Shown piece after piece: positions 27,701 through 35,996 of a stretch of 64,000 bases of DNA. A program made the position numbers and the translations under genes. Every line of letters starts with the position of its first letter. The stretch's first letter is position 1. The notes under the pieces are model-generated. The model was given only the letters and a program-made list of their open reading frames with translations. It ran no database searches and was not told the origin of the DNA. Source of the DNA: Paragordius varius (Eukaryota > Nematomorpha); the NCBI GenBank assembly GCA_964247055.1, contig OZ176057.1, positions 868,001 through 932,000 on the forward strand. Direction: 5' to 3'.

Positions 27701-28480
27701 CTATGTTCGGCGCAATCGAAAATAAGTAAACAAAAATCATATTTGAAATTGAATGGTCCAACACGTTCTCCAAAAAATTGACTTAACCCATTTTTCACAC
27801 GGGGTGGGCCCAAACTGGGGACCTAATTCCAAAAATGGGCGAAGCTATTGTCGGGGCATTCATTAATGATTAAATTTTTTCGATGTTTGGATTTGATTGG
27901 GTTCACCGGTTTTCCGGAAACAGATCACAAAGTTATATGAAAAATCAGTTTTTAGCAGGTAGCTCCTTACCCAGCAGCTATCATCAAATAAACGGTAGAC
28001 TAAAATTTTTGCCTTTTAACAGGGAATACGTGGAGTCTTTATTGAATTTTTACGGTCTCATACCTAGGGCGAAAAATTGATTTACAAAATTATTTTTGTG
28101 GACTTTGTTTTTTGAAAAAAGTGGCATTTCACGGGGGGAGCGGGTAAAAAGAGGGCCTAAATCAAAAAAGTGGCTCGGCTATGTTCAGCGCAATCGAAAA
28201 TAAGTAAACAAAAATCATATTTAAAATTGAATGGCCCAACACGTTCTCCGGAAAATTGTCTCAAAGACACGATTTTTGTGGACTTCTGTTTTCAAAAAAA
28301 AACCGTTTTTCATACGGGGTGGGCCCGAACTGGGGGCCTATTTCAAAAAAAGGGCGAAGCTATTGTCGGGGCATTCATTAATGATTATATTTTTTCGATA
28401 TTTGGATTTGATTGAGTCTACCGGTTTTCCTGTACCAGATCACAAAGCCAGCATTTTCCATTTTTATAAATATATAGATT
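24704..28480. repeat. second A+B dimer block and right end of the array
   Basis: Dimer units start at 24704, 25764 and 26824, followed by a final A monomer at 27883 and a partial B that breaks off at about 28480 inside its AT-rich insert. These units have AAAAAAAAACCG in place of AAAAAAAACCCG from 26170 on. The last A copy has private changes, so the array edge is slightly more diverged than the interior, as is usual for satellites. Confidence 0.92.
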
Positions 28481-28801
28481 ATATGCGAATGACCTTACAT
28501 ATTTTCCGAAAAATTAATACTTTAAATGCAATATTTGCTAAACCTTATGTTAATTTTAATAACTGTATAATGTATCAAAACAAACCTAAATAGAGTAAAC
28601 CTTAATAAATTTTAGTATTTATTAAAGTTTCTTTGAGCTTAAATGGAATAAAAAAAAATTTATAAATAAAATCAGTTACAAATCAATAAAAACCGACACC
28701 CATTTATTATTTATTATGCATCTTTTTAATATGTTTAAAAATAAAAGTTTTTAACATGGTTAAATTTATGGGAATATCATATGGCTTGTTACACATACAT
28801 T
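28481..28801. other. unique AT-rich spacer, likely 3' flank of the 28802 gene
   Basis: Single-copy AT-rich sequence between the satellite and the first gene. Read on the minus strand it contains AATAAA-type signals (plus-strand TTTATT runs near 28700-28715) suited to polyadenylation of the gene ending at 28802. A short inverted repeat around 28594-28630 is too AT-rich to interpret. No gene seen. Confidence 0.5.
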
Positions 28802-30057
28802 TTACTCATGTTTTTTGTGACAATCACACTTGTTTGCCTGAGTTGTAGCAACATTTTCATCGTCGCCTTTCGCGTGTTGATGGTTTTCCACTTCATTCTC
28901 GGATTCATGATTTTCTTTCAAACCACCTTCATTTTCGATTTCTTTACTTTGCTCACTGGTTATATTTTCTGATTCCACCTCATGATTTTCGCTATCGGAA
29001 TGCTCTTCTTTAACATGGTGGCCGTGATTTTTAGTATCAGATATTTCACTATTATGCTCTATACTAGTTTCATGGTGTTTATGTTCCTCAACATTTTTTC
29101 CTGTTTCGTTTTCTGAGTTATTATTATTAACAGATGTTGTTTTCTTACGTTTAATGAATGTCAATTGCTTTTTTTGCACGGCACATGGTAAATTTTTTGC
29201 CTCCTTTGATGTGAATTTGGATTTATTAGCTAACACTTTTTTGGCATAAATTACATGGGCATCCCCTTTTGCTAAAAGTTTTTTGCCAATTATACCATGC
29301 TTTATATCTATATCTTCGTTTCCATGTTTTATGCCTTGAACAAACTTTTGCTTACCATGGTTTGTTTGCAATCTACTCGGTCCAAAAACATAAATTTTTT
29401 TAGTCTTTGTTATAACTTTTCGAAGTTGCGACTTGTCGTAATTTTTGTCATTGCCACCATAAACGTGTAGATGGTTGTTATGATTCACTTGTAAATTAGT
29501 TTTTTTATGAGAGAATTTACCGATTTCATTGGCATTTTCTTTAGCTAAATGGTACATATTTTTTGATATTACTCGGTTTTTGGATAATGTTTCTATCCTG
29601 CTCTTACCCGAGTAAGTATTTTGGTTTTGCTTGGCAATTAGTTTTTGTTTAATTCTGTCCCCATTAATGTTTTTCCCATGAATGATTTGATCACGATGGC
29701 TTATAACAACAGATTTACCCTTTAGTGTTTCGCCATCGTTCTGTCCTTTAATCAAATATTTCTGGGATTTGACCGTTTTTATTTCAATATTTTTGTTGTT
29801 AGAGTTCCGCTCTTTTTTAGCGCATCCACACTTACCTGCATATATTTGGCTTCCTGCTGATTTTAAATAAGCACCTAAAACTGTTTTATCATTTGTGACG
29901 TGGTGATCATTTTCGGATTTTTTGCGGGAGATGACATTTCCTGAATAATGAATTATTTTGGTTTTTTCTACACCATAATCCTTTGATAATCCCATATATT
30001 TCGCATTTCTACCGCCATTGCATGTACATTTGGGGCATCCACAATTACACGAACATC
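28802..30057 (-). CDS. Cys-motif, Lys/Asn/His/Glu-rich probable secreted protein (main exon)
   Basis: A frame of about 417 codons, open to a TAA at 28802. I start it at 30057, just after the acceptor-like TTTCGAATAG, because no ATG lies in frame upstream and the Cys-rich segment begins there in phase 1. Parts in order: a tight Cys cluster at the N terminus (CSCNCGCPKCTC); a second CGC motif near residue 65; a strongly basic middle of about 230 residues rich in Lys, Asn, Gly and Ile with loose GK-VI repeats; an acidic His/Glu/Asn-rich tail of about 100 residues with N-glycosylation sequons (NNS, NET, NIT); and a terminal CDC. The layout resembles secretory structural proteins of insect glands, but I do not recognise a family. 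The signal-peptide exon was not found; a MITE-A copy lies immediately upstream. The length without a stop in AT-rich DNA argues for a real gene. Confidence 0.72.
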
Positions 30058-30084
30058 CTATTCGAAATAAAAGACAAATTTTAC

Positions 30085-30335
30085 CACGCAAACATAAAAG
30101 CTAAAAGTCAAATATTTTTTTTAATAAAAAGAAAACCATACTTTTTCAAACCTTGATCTTCCGTATAAATTAGTGATTTTCTTTTAAAAATGAAATAGAA
30201 TTGTATATAGGTAACACAATTAATATTTAACAATTTTAATTAGATAATTCATGGAGAAAAAAAATTAAGGCTTAAAAAGGAATGGTTGTCGTTTGAAAAA
30301 AATATTTATTGTCTTTATATTTTTAGGTGTCGTCC
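30085..30335. mobile_element. MITE-A copy (degenerate) upstream of the 28802-30057 exon
   Basis: The left part has AAAACCATACTTTTTC and the right part GGAATGGTTGTCGTTTG, inverted relative to each other. The centre has GGTAACACAATTAAT, matching other copies (GGTAACACAGTCAATTAT at about 34198). The terminal bases are worn. It lies where the first intron of the neighbouring gene would be. Confidence 0.6.
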
Positions 30336-30360
30336 GTGTTTCACTATCTAATATACAGTA

Positions 30361-30800
30361 CAGGTGAAAAATTATACAGATAAAATGAGAAAACTAATTT
30401 TATTATAAAAGATTTTTATTATTATACTTTAACTTTATTAAACAAATTATTTAAGTACAATGTTAAGAAATATAGTTGAAGGTGTTAATAAATGTACAGT
30501 ATGAGTAAGTAAATTGTTAGTTTTTCACTAATTGTTGCCAAATAGCATATACAGCAAAGGACAGTATTATTGGCTTATGGTTGTTTATTTCACTTTTTAC
30601 TATTATTAGCCAATAATAATTCTCTTTGCTGCATATGCTATTTAGCAAATTAATGAAAAATTAACAATGTATACTTATTCATACTGTATTTCTATTCAAT
30701 ATTTTACAACCCAAGAACGATAAGTTTTATCCAAAAATTAAGATTGAAAATATATGGTTGTTCCTTTTAAAAATTTATGGTAATTTTTTCTGTATAATTT
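30361..30800. mobile_element. MITE-A interrupted by MITE-B
   Basis: The left arm reads AAATTATACAGATAAAA (from about 30369) and the right arm ends in TTTTCTGTATAATTT (about 30786-30800), with ATATGGTTGTTCC inside the right arm as in other MITE-A copies. The interior is occupied by a complete MITE-B at 30497-30686. Confidence 0.55.
30497..30686. mobile_element. MITE-B, mariner-like, TA target duplication
   Basis: A 190-bp element with long imperfect terminal inverted repeats beginning CAGTATGAGTAAGTA, flanked by TA on both sides (30495-30496 and 30687-30688). The arms stay paired for most of the element through AATAGCATAT and CAGCAAAG, with a short central loop around TTTCACTTTTTACTATT. TA flanks and CAGT ends fit the Tc1/mariner superfamily. 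No coding capacity. Confidence 0.82.
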
Positions 30801-30959
30801 GTTTTCAAAGATACATTGATAAATCGTAAAAGCAGAATTCTTTAAAATAAAACCATAATTTATTATGTTATCAATTCACATCTTCATATCATACTTTGCA
30901 TGTTTGTAAATTTAAGCATTTTGTATAATTTAACTGACACAAAAAGCAAATTAAGTTAA
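30801..30959. other. AT-rich spacer
   Basis: No gene or clear repeat seen. It follows the stop codon of the short exon to its right and would be that gene's 3' flank on the minus strand. Confidence 0.4.
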
Positions 30960-31063
30960 TTAATTACTATTTTCCGATTCTCTATATGAGAGATGTTTTA
31001 TAGGCTTGGGGTTTATTAGCTTGTATTTCTTTCGATTACATCCGCATTTAGGTGTAAGTATTT
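30960..31063 (-). CDS. short CGC-motif exon of a small secreted-type protein
   Basis: On the minus strand a pyrimidine-rich tract ends in GAATATAG at 31064-31065. The frame after it is open in phase 1 for 33 codons to TAA at 30960. It encodes ILTPKCGCNRKKYK and then a Lys/Pro/Ser-rich tail. The CGC motif recalls the CGCAKK segment of the 28802-30057 protein, and the acceptor plus first codons (AG then AAATA) match those of the Thr-rich exons further right. The exon is short and the first exon was not found, so this could be a relic or the last exon of a small gene. Confidence 0.42.
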
Positions 31064-31223
31064 CTATATTCGAAAAAAAATTAAATAATTGGTTTAAATA
31101 AACAGCAAAAACACATAGTTTGGTTCCAGTCACATTTTACCAGAAATATATTGAGTCGACATATATTAAGAGTAAAAATAGAACTAAAGAATGGTTTAAA
31201 TATAACCCTTAAAAAATAAACTA

Positions 31224-31455
31224 TATACCGTCTTTAACGTCAAATTTACCCTTAAAAATTTTAAATTCACCCTAAAATAAATGTGTTTAGAATTACCTAT
31301 ATTTTTCTTATTGAAAATGAGAATTTTATTAAATTAACATAATAATGAAATGATAAACTATGCCAAAAAAACTTTTAAACGATGATAGCCTGTAAAACAT
31401 AAATTTTAGGGTGAATTTGGATTGTTCGACTATAAATTCGAATTTTTTGACGGTT
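31224..31455. mobile_element. MITE-C copy, degenerate
   Basis: The left side has TATACCGTCTTTAACGTC and TTAAATTCACCCTAAAAT; the right side has the inverse form, TTTTAGGGTGAATTTGG. The arms are short and worn. No coding capacity. Confidence 0.5.
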
Positions 31456-31643
31456 GAATGAATGTTTTAGTTGTTAAACGTTATCTTATTGTATTTTAGT
31501 GGTAATAACATAAGAAGCAAGCATTTAGCTATTATAATATAAAAGTATGAAAAAAAAGGTTTGCCACCCTATTAAAAATTAAATTATACAAATAAACGTA
31601 ATAACCAAAAGGCAGTTGTGTTTTTTTTAACCACTATATTTTT
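31456..31643. other. AT-rich spacer between two MITE-C copies
   Basis: No gene or repeat recognised. Confidence 0.4.
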
Positions 31644-31996
31644 GATACACCATTTACAGTTCAAATTCACCCTTGAACAATTCAAATTCGCTCTCGAATA
31701 ATTTAAATTCACCATTGAACAATTCAAATTCACCCTAATAATATATTATGTGCTAAACTTATATAACTCATTATTAATATAAAATATATCAATGTCATAG
31801 TTTATTATTATTTCAGTAATATTTTCATTGAGATAATATTTATTTTTTAAAAATATATAGTAATTTTAATCTTAAAAACATTTTCATCTGAGGGTAAATT
31901 TTAATGTTTGAGGGTGAATTTGAATTGTTCGAAGATGAATTTAAATTGAATGGTGAATTTGAATGTTCACGGGTGAATTTGAATTGTAATGCTATA
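31644..31996. mobile_element. MITE-C with subterminal repeats
   Basis: The left arm starts ATACACCATTTACAGTTC and carries four spaced copies of a TTCAAATTCACC-like motif. The right arm carries the inverse motif GGTGAATTTGAATTG several times and ends near GTAATGCTATA. The interior is AT-rich. Multiple inverted subterminal motifs suggest transposase-binding sites of a DNA transposon whose autonomous partner is not in the window. Confidence 0.7.
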
Positions 31997-32099
31997 TTAA
32001 CCTATTGTTAAAAATTGCAAATTATATGATGAAAATTGTTTACGTAATTAAATAATTGTTTATGGATATTTGAATCTTAAAGTTTATTCTTCGTAATTT

Positions 32100-32245
32100 T
32101 TACTTTATATTATAAAAATTACAAAAAATAATTTTTTTTAAAAAAAGAATAATACGTTTTGTAGTTTTTAGACACGGGCGGGTTGGTCTTGTAGGTGTCT
32201 TTGTGGTGGTTTCTTTAGTTGTTTTGCAGTGTTTAGTTGTAGGAG
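32100..32245 (-). CDS. Thr/Lys-rich exon, paralogue of the Thr-rich exons
   Basis: After an acceptor-like ATATATTAG at 32246-32247 the minus strand reads PTTKHCKTTKETTTKTPTRP and then TRPCLKTTKR in phase 1, ending at a TAA at 32100 after an AT-rich low-complexity tail. Composition (Thr, Lys, Pro, Arg, spaced Cys) matches the exons at 32967 and 34782. The last 18 codons look like run-off into noncoding sequence, so the true 3' end may be a splice site earlier in the exon or the copy may be broken. Confidence 0.42.
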
Positions 32246-32758
32246 CTAATATATTTAAAAAATGTGTTTTACTATTCTCTAATAGCTAAATCCTATTTTT
32301 TGCAATTATAAAATAGCTAATATAAATTTTTTTTAAAAATTTATATATTAACAAAAAATATTAGTGGAATTAACAAACCATTAAAAGCTAAAACAAATGT
32401 TTTTAAGTATGGGCTCCAAAAGTTTCATTTCAAACCCTCTAAACTAGGCAAGTTTTACTCAAATAAAAGCAAAAATGCCGAGATTGCACGGTAAAAAATT
32501 CAATTTAATCGTTGACATGAATATAAGTTATTTTAAAACAACTGTTAAGATTTAATTTTGTTATATTTTACGGCATAAAGGATATTTAAATCACTTTAAG
32601 ATAGTTTATAGTTTAATTAATTTTAAATATTCATGGTGTTGAAGCTTATCACCTCATGATTTTTATTAAATTTTAAAAATTACAATTTATGATTAACTTG
32701 GATTTCGACCAGATCTTTAACAGCATCGAATTTTTGCAAAACTATATTTTATTACTTA
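32246..32758. other. AT-rich spacer
   Basis: About 500 bp of AT-rich sequence between two Thr-rich exons. I see no gene, no signal-peptide exon for the left neighbour and no recognisable repeat. Confidence 0.4.
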
Positions 32759-33004
32759 TCATTCGTTAATACATCGGGTTTCCGAATGAGTTTTATGATT
32801 TTGCTTGCAAAAAAATAATAAAAGCTCCTTACATTGTGTAGTTTTACAGGGCTTTGTATGTCTTGTGGGCCTGACGGTAGTCGGTTTCGTTTTCCGTGTA
32901 GTAGAAAGCGTAGTGTGACAAGTTTTTTTTGTGGTTCGAGTACATGGTCTTTTTGTCGTTGTGGCTGCTAAGAGTACAGTACAAACAAAAATTTTATGTA
33001 ACAT
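32759..33004 (-). CDS. Thr/Cys-rich small protein with its own signal-peptide-like start
   Basis: An 81-codon frame from ATG at 33002-33004. Residues 1-14, MLHKIFVCTVLLAA, form a good signal peptide: basic residue, hydrophobic core, small residues at the cleavage site. Then follow about 45 residues rich in Thr, Lys, Arg and Pro with Cys every 7-12 residues (TKRPCTRTTKKTCHTT), and a Cys/Lys-rich tail with CKTTQC and TRCINE. Such proteins are seen among insect salivary glue and silk-associated proteins; that link is inference. An acceptor-like CTCTTAG also falls at 32968-32970 in the same phase 1 as in the other exons, so either the gene is intronless or the real first exon is elsewhere. A GTAAGG inside the 3' part could be a donor. 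A MITE-C lies immediately upstream. Confidence 0.62.
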   Translation of the reverse strand: MLHKIFVCTVLLAATTTKRPCTRTTKKTCHTTLSTTRKTKPTTVRPTRHTKPCKTTQCKELLLFFCKQNHKTHSETRCINE

Positions 33005-33009
33005 AAAAT

Positions 33010-33240
33010 TGAAAATTTAAATTTACCCTAAAATAAATTATGTTTTTTTTTAAAATTAAAAATTACCTAAAATTTTTTCTAATTAAAAAAAATTATACTG
33101 GAAAAATAACAAACTATGTTATCAGGCTAAATTTTTTTAATAGTTAGTTATATTAGCCCGAAATCACATAATTTATTTTTGGGTTATTGTTCAAGGGTGA
33201 ATTTGAATTGCTCAAGTGAATTTAAATTGTAAATGGTATA
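33010..33240. mobile_element. MITE-C copy directly upstream of the Thr-rich gene
   Basis: The left part has AAATTTACCCTAAAATAAAT. The right part has the inverse, AAGGGTGAATTTGAATTG, and ends in TTGTAAATGGTATATATA, which mirrors the TATACCATTTACA terminus of other copies. About 230 bp. It occupies the promoter-proximal region of the 32759-33004 gene. Confidence 0.6.
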
Positions 33241-33699
33241 TATAACTTATCTGATTATAGAAAAATAAACACAGTTCTAAAACATTGTAACCTATGGTTT
33301 TGGTTTGCCCAATGCATAATAAATTCGAAACTGCAAATGGGTTATTTACTTGGACCTTATTTATTTGCTTCTAATATTTTTGCCTTATATTTTTTTAATA
33401 GCCATAATTAGTAAAAACATGTTTTATTTAATTTATGAAGATTTCGCAAACAGTTCGCTAAAAAATTTTGACCGTATGGGCACATTTTGGAAAATCATGA
33501 GAATTTTTATACAAGGGATAAAGCGTTTTAAAGAAAGTTTTACCATGCTTATTCAAATTTTTACGAGGTCCTAAAATATTTTTAAAACATATAAGAAATT
33601 GGATTATATACAAGTGTCAACATCTTAACTTATTTTAAAATGAGCATATCAATATCTTCATTTTAAGAACCTTAATTTACACACCATGATATGCCATTT
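33241..33699. other. AT-rich spacer, no supported gene
   Basis: It contains a 74-codon plus-strand hydrophobic frame starting at a TTG (33350-33574), which I do not accept as a gene: no ATG, no homology seen, and composition as expected from T-rich sequence. Confidence 0.4.
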
Positions 33700-34030
33700 T
33701 TCAGTTAAAAGCAACATTTTTCCATTCAAACGCTTTATTTTAACCAAATGCAACAATATTTTAAGCAGAAGCAAAATTTTTTTTCTAAACACAACACTTT
33801 TTTAGGTAAACGCAAGCCTTTAAAAAAGCAATATTTTTCCAGTTGCTTTGCTTGAAAAATGTTGTATTTGCTTGAATATATGTTGCGTTTGCTTGAAAAT
33901 TGTTGTATTTGCTTGAAAAAGTTGCGTTTGGTTAAAAATTGTTTGTTTGTTGAAAGAATTTTGCGTTTTCTTGAAAAAATGTTGTTGTTGCGTTTGGATG
34001 ATAAACTGTTGGTTTTGGTTTAGACTGAAA
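33700..34030. repeat. fold-back element built of about 20-bp tandem repeats
   Basis: The right half (from about 33850) is a degenerate tandem array of GCTTGAAAAATGTTGTATTT-like units of 19-21 bp (GCTTGAATATATGTTGCG, GCTTGAAAATTGTTG and so on). The left half carries the inverse motif (AAGCAACATTTTTCC, AAATGCAACAATATTTT, CAATATTTTTCC). The whole can fold as a long imperfect hairpin centred near 33840. This is the structure of a fold-back transposon or a MITE with repeated arms. No coding capacity. Confidence 0.65.
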
Positions 34031-34063
34031 TATGATATATTAGAAATTGATTTGATGTTAATA

Positions 34064-34319
34064 CAGTAAAAATTTAAATTATACAGATAAAACGTAAAAA
34101 TATAAAAAATAATTTTTTCTAAAAGACCACCATGCTTTTTAAATATTAATTTTATATAAAAAATTTTTTTAAATTCAAAATCTTGATATGTAGATTGGTA
34201 ACACAGTCAATTATACATTTTAAAACTTTGTCTTTAAATAATATATATGAAAAAACTAGGGTTACAAAAATATGGTTGTCTTTTGATACGTTTTGCCCGT
34301 ATAATTTCAGTTTTTACTG
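34064..34319. mobile_element. MITE-A, best-preserved copy, TA flanks
   Basis: 256 bp with terminal inverted repeats of about 80 bp starting CAGTAAAAATT and ending AGTTTTTACTG. TA lies on each side (34062-34063 and 34320-34321). Each arm contains the inverted pair CCACCATGCTTTTTAAA / TACAAAAATATGGTTGTC. The centre has GATTGGTAACACAGTCAATT. TA duplication and CAGT ends fit a nonautonomous Tc1/mariner element. No coding capacity. Confidence 0.82.
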
Positions 34320-34334
34320 TAGGATTTATTTTAA

Positions 34335-34612
34335 TAAAAAAACTGAAATTATACAAACAAAACGTAATAAACAAATATTTTTTTTCGAAACACCGCTGTA
34401 CTTTTAAAATTCATTTATTAGGTTTAACTCATGATTTAAACTGCAAATAAAATTTACATGGAAATTGGTAGAACAAAATCATTAAAGCATTTTTAATTAA
34501 ATTGATTTTTATAGGAAAAACTAAGGTTTAAGAATGTATGGTGTTTTCAGAAAAAAATATTTATCTTTAGATTTTTACGATTTGATTTGTCTGTTTAATT
34601 TCAATTTTTACT
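34335..34612. mobile_element. MITE-A, second copy, abutting the Thr-rich exon
   Basis: The left arm AAAACTGAAATTATACAAAC starts only about 15 bp after the previous copy. The right arm ends AATTTCAATTTTTACTG at 34597-34613. The inner conserved motif is GGAAATTGGTAGAACAAAATC. The right terminus overlaps the last codons of the minus-strand Thr-rich exon. Confidence 0.75.
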
Positions 34613-34782
34613 GTTTTCATAAAAATAACTTGTGGTGGGAGGACGTGTTGGTCTAGTGCGTTTTGTCGTACAAGTCGTTTTCGTTGGCTTAGTTTTGCAT
34701 GTGGTTTGAGTTGTCCTTCTGCATTTCGTGGTTCTTTTTGTCGGGCGTACCGTCGTACATGGTGTAACAGTTGTAGTTATTT
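34601..34782 (-). CDS. Thr/Cys/Lys-rich exon, unit 1
   Basis: After an acceptor-like TTTTTCTTAG at 34783-34784 the minus strand is open in phase 1 for 59 codons. It reads ITTTVTPCTTVRPTKRTT, then KCRRTTQTTCKTKPTKTTC, then a Pro/Thr/Arg segment, ending YFYENSKN. Five Cys residues sit 7-12 residues apart in a Thr/Lys/Arg background. The same frame is open in four further copies to the right. The last codons and the TGA lie in the terminus of the neighbouring MITE-A, so the original C terminus may have been replaced. No exon 1 was found; the LINE and its 3' flank begin about 250 bp upstream. Confidence 0.58.
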
Positions 34783-35042
34783 CTAAGAAAAATAATTTAG
34801 ATAACTTGTAAATGTGCGATATCTCCAAAGTTACCAAGGTAATGTTAAAGGAATTGGAAAATAGTTTAGCAGTGGTATTTCAACCGCGGCCCTTAAAATA
34901 ATTTTTTATTATTTATTAAATTTTTAAATAAGTATGAAAATCTGCAAATGCTCTGTGAAACTTATATGAAATTTTCACCGGTATTATATTATATGGTGCA
35001 CGGCCCTTGAGGTACGATAACTCTAATCAGTCAAAAAACTTA

Positions 35043-35075
35043 CGCCTCTCATGAGGCGGTTGTGATCCATCACAA
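35043..35075 (-). other. paired hairpins in the LINE 3' untranslated region
   Basis: CGCCTCTCATGAGGCG (6-bp stem, 4-nt loop) is followed one base later by TTGTGATCCATCACAA (7-bp stem, 2-nt loop). The same pair occurs at 40876-40908, 46700-46732 and 52523-52555. Stem-loops near a LINE 3' end can be the site its own reverse transcriptase recognises; that role is inferred. Confidence 0.6.
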
Positions 35076-35565
35076 TCAGATACCACAATACTAAGGGTAA
35101 CTTCCAAACCTGTCGATTATAAGAAGCGCTCACCTTTTTATATTTGTTTTTGTAAATATTAAAGAGATTTTTTCATTCGCACGCACGCCTTATATATATA
35201 TATATAAATATTTATAGAAAGATTTTTGGTTTACGCCCTCTCGAAAGTAACGATTTTTTAAGCTTCATCATTCATGTCAAGGTTTCCTCTACCTCTTCCC
35301 TCATCTTGATCCAGGCTCTTAGAGACATATCATGTTTCGCGTGAACATTATTTTGAATACCCTTGTATGTGCCTGTTCGATGCCCACATCTTCTTATCGG
35401 ACACATGAACTCACCGTCACATGTTTGAAGGCTTCTTTTTCACGAGGAGGAAGGTTTGCTGGGGTCTAAATTAGATCTGATGAGACGGTTATTTACCTAT
35501 TGGGACTGGGATCATCGTTCCGAACGATATTTCATGGACATTATTTTGGTGGTTTTTATGCCACT

Positions 35566-35976
35566 CTACAGTCTTGTATGATTTAGAGCAACCAGCAACC
35601 CCAGATGGGTTTGGATTGCTGCTCTCCCCCTTTCCTTGGCCATATGAATGACCGTAACATGTTTTTTCGTATTCTTTTCGTTTGAGAATTTAACCGCACA
35701 CCCATTAACTGAACAGGATACTGAGGCGACTGTTTGTAAAGGTAAGTTAGTGACAGGAGTTAAGTCATTTGATTTCTTTCCAGGATGCGCAAACTCAGGT
35801 AATTTACCACTCTGCACAATTGCCCGTTTAAAATCCTCAAGATTTCGACATTCGACTTCGTGTATACGAAGTGACCCGTTATTACCATTGTATAGCACAA
35901 ACCAGTCCAGATCTCGTTGGACATAGCGCTCCCATCTTTGCCTACAGCGTGCTCGGACTTTTGTTTTACCCAGCAC
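35566..35976 (-). pseudogene. LINE copy 1, C-terminal zinc-finger region
   Basis: A 136-codon fragment. It has RARCRQRWERYVQRDLDWF, a spacer ending EFAHPGKK, then the finger CSVNGC followed by 12 residues and H-x4-H. The second finger (CGIAGCSKSYK type, C-x4-C-x12-H-x4-H) survives better in copies 2 and 3 (41291-41524 and 47114-47347). Such fingers probably help bind nucleic acid. The matching fragments of copies 2 and 3 are at 41403-41795 and 47226-47618. Confidence 0.75.
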
Positions 35977-35996
35977 CCCATTGTATAACTGAGCTG

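Larger units (their letters stand above)
1..28480. repeat. satellite array, 478-bp monomer with composite higher-order units
   Basis: A head-to-tail array runs from the window edge to about 28480. Fifty copies of the monomer core can be aligned, starting at 64, 542, 1017, 1495 and so on, mostly 478 bp apart (475-480). Copies differ at only a few positions: TTG/TCG in the middle, an AAA/ACA change, and the choice between GAAAAAGG and GAGAAAAAT near the 3' part. The monomer is AT-rich but carries G-rich blocks and a ClaI-type ATCGAT. Arrays like this occur in pericentromeric heterochromatin and, in some Diptera, at telomeres; nothing here decides which. The open frame of about 106 codons seen in most copies is treated as incidental. 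The array continues beyond the left edge. Confidence 0.97.

Noticed and set aside
64-28080. A 106- or 96-codon open frame in nearly every satellite monomer (MFGFDWVHRF start), which could suggest a tandem gene array.
   Set aside because: The array is so homogenised that one chance frame is copied everywhere. Many copies differ by amino-acid-changing variants or early stops, there is no known domain, and truncated monomers cut the frame. Nothing indicates selection on it.
1-28480. Possible CRISPR-like or bacterial repeat array.
   Set aside because: The repeat unit is hundreds of bases with no spacers, and the flanking LINEs and intron-type exons are eukaryotic.
5076-28593. Frames of 81, 86 and 120 codons spanning A-B junctions of the satellite.
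   Set aside because: They overlap one another in different frames and exist only because the dimer repeats; the 120-codon one merely runs out of the array end.
28781-28972. Plus-strand hydrophobic frame of 63 codons.
   Set aside because: It is the antisense shadow of the acidic His/Glu-rich tail encoded on the minus strand.
30119-30160. A possible signal-peptide exon for the 28802-30057 gene starting ATGGTTTTC on the minus strand.
   Set aside because: The hydrophobic run is short, reaches a stop, has no donor in the right phase, and lies inside the MITE-A copy.
33350-33574. Plus-strand 74-codon hydrophobic frame.
   Set aside because: No ATG, T-rich composition explains the hydrophobicity, and no homology or partner exon is visible.
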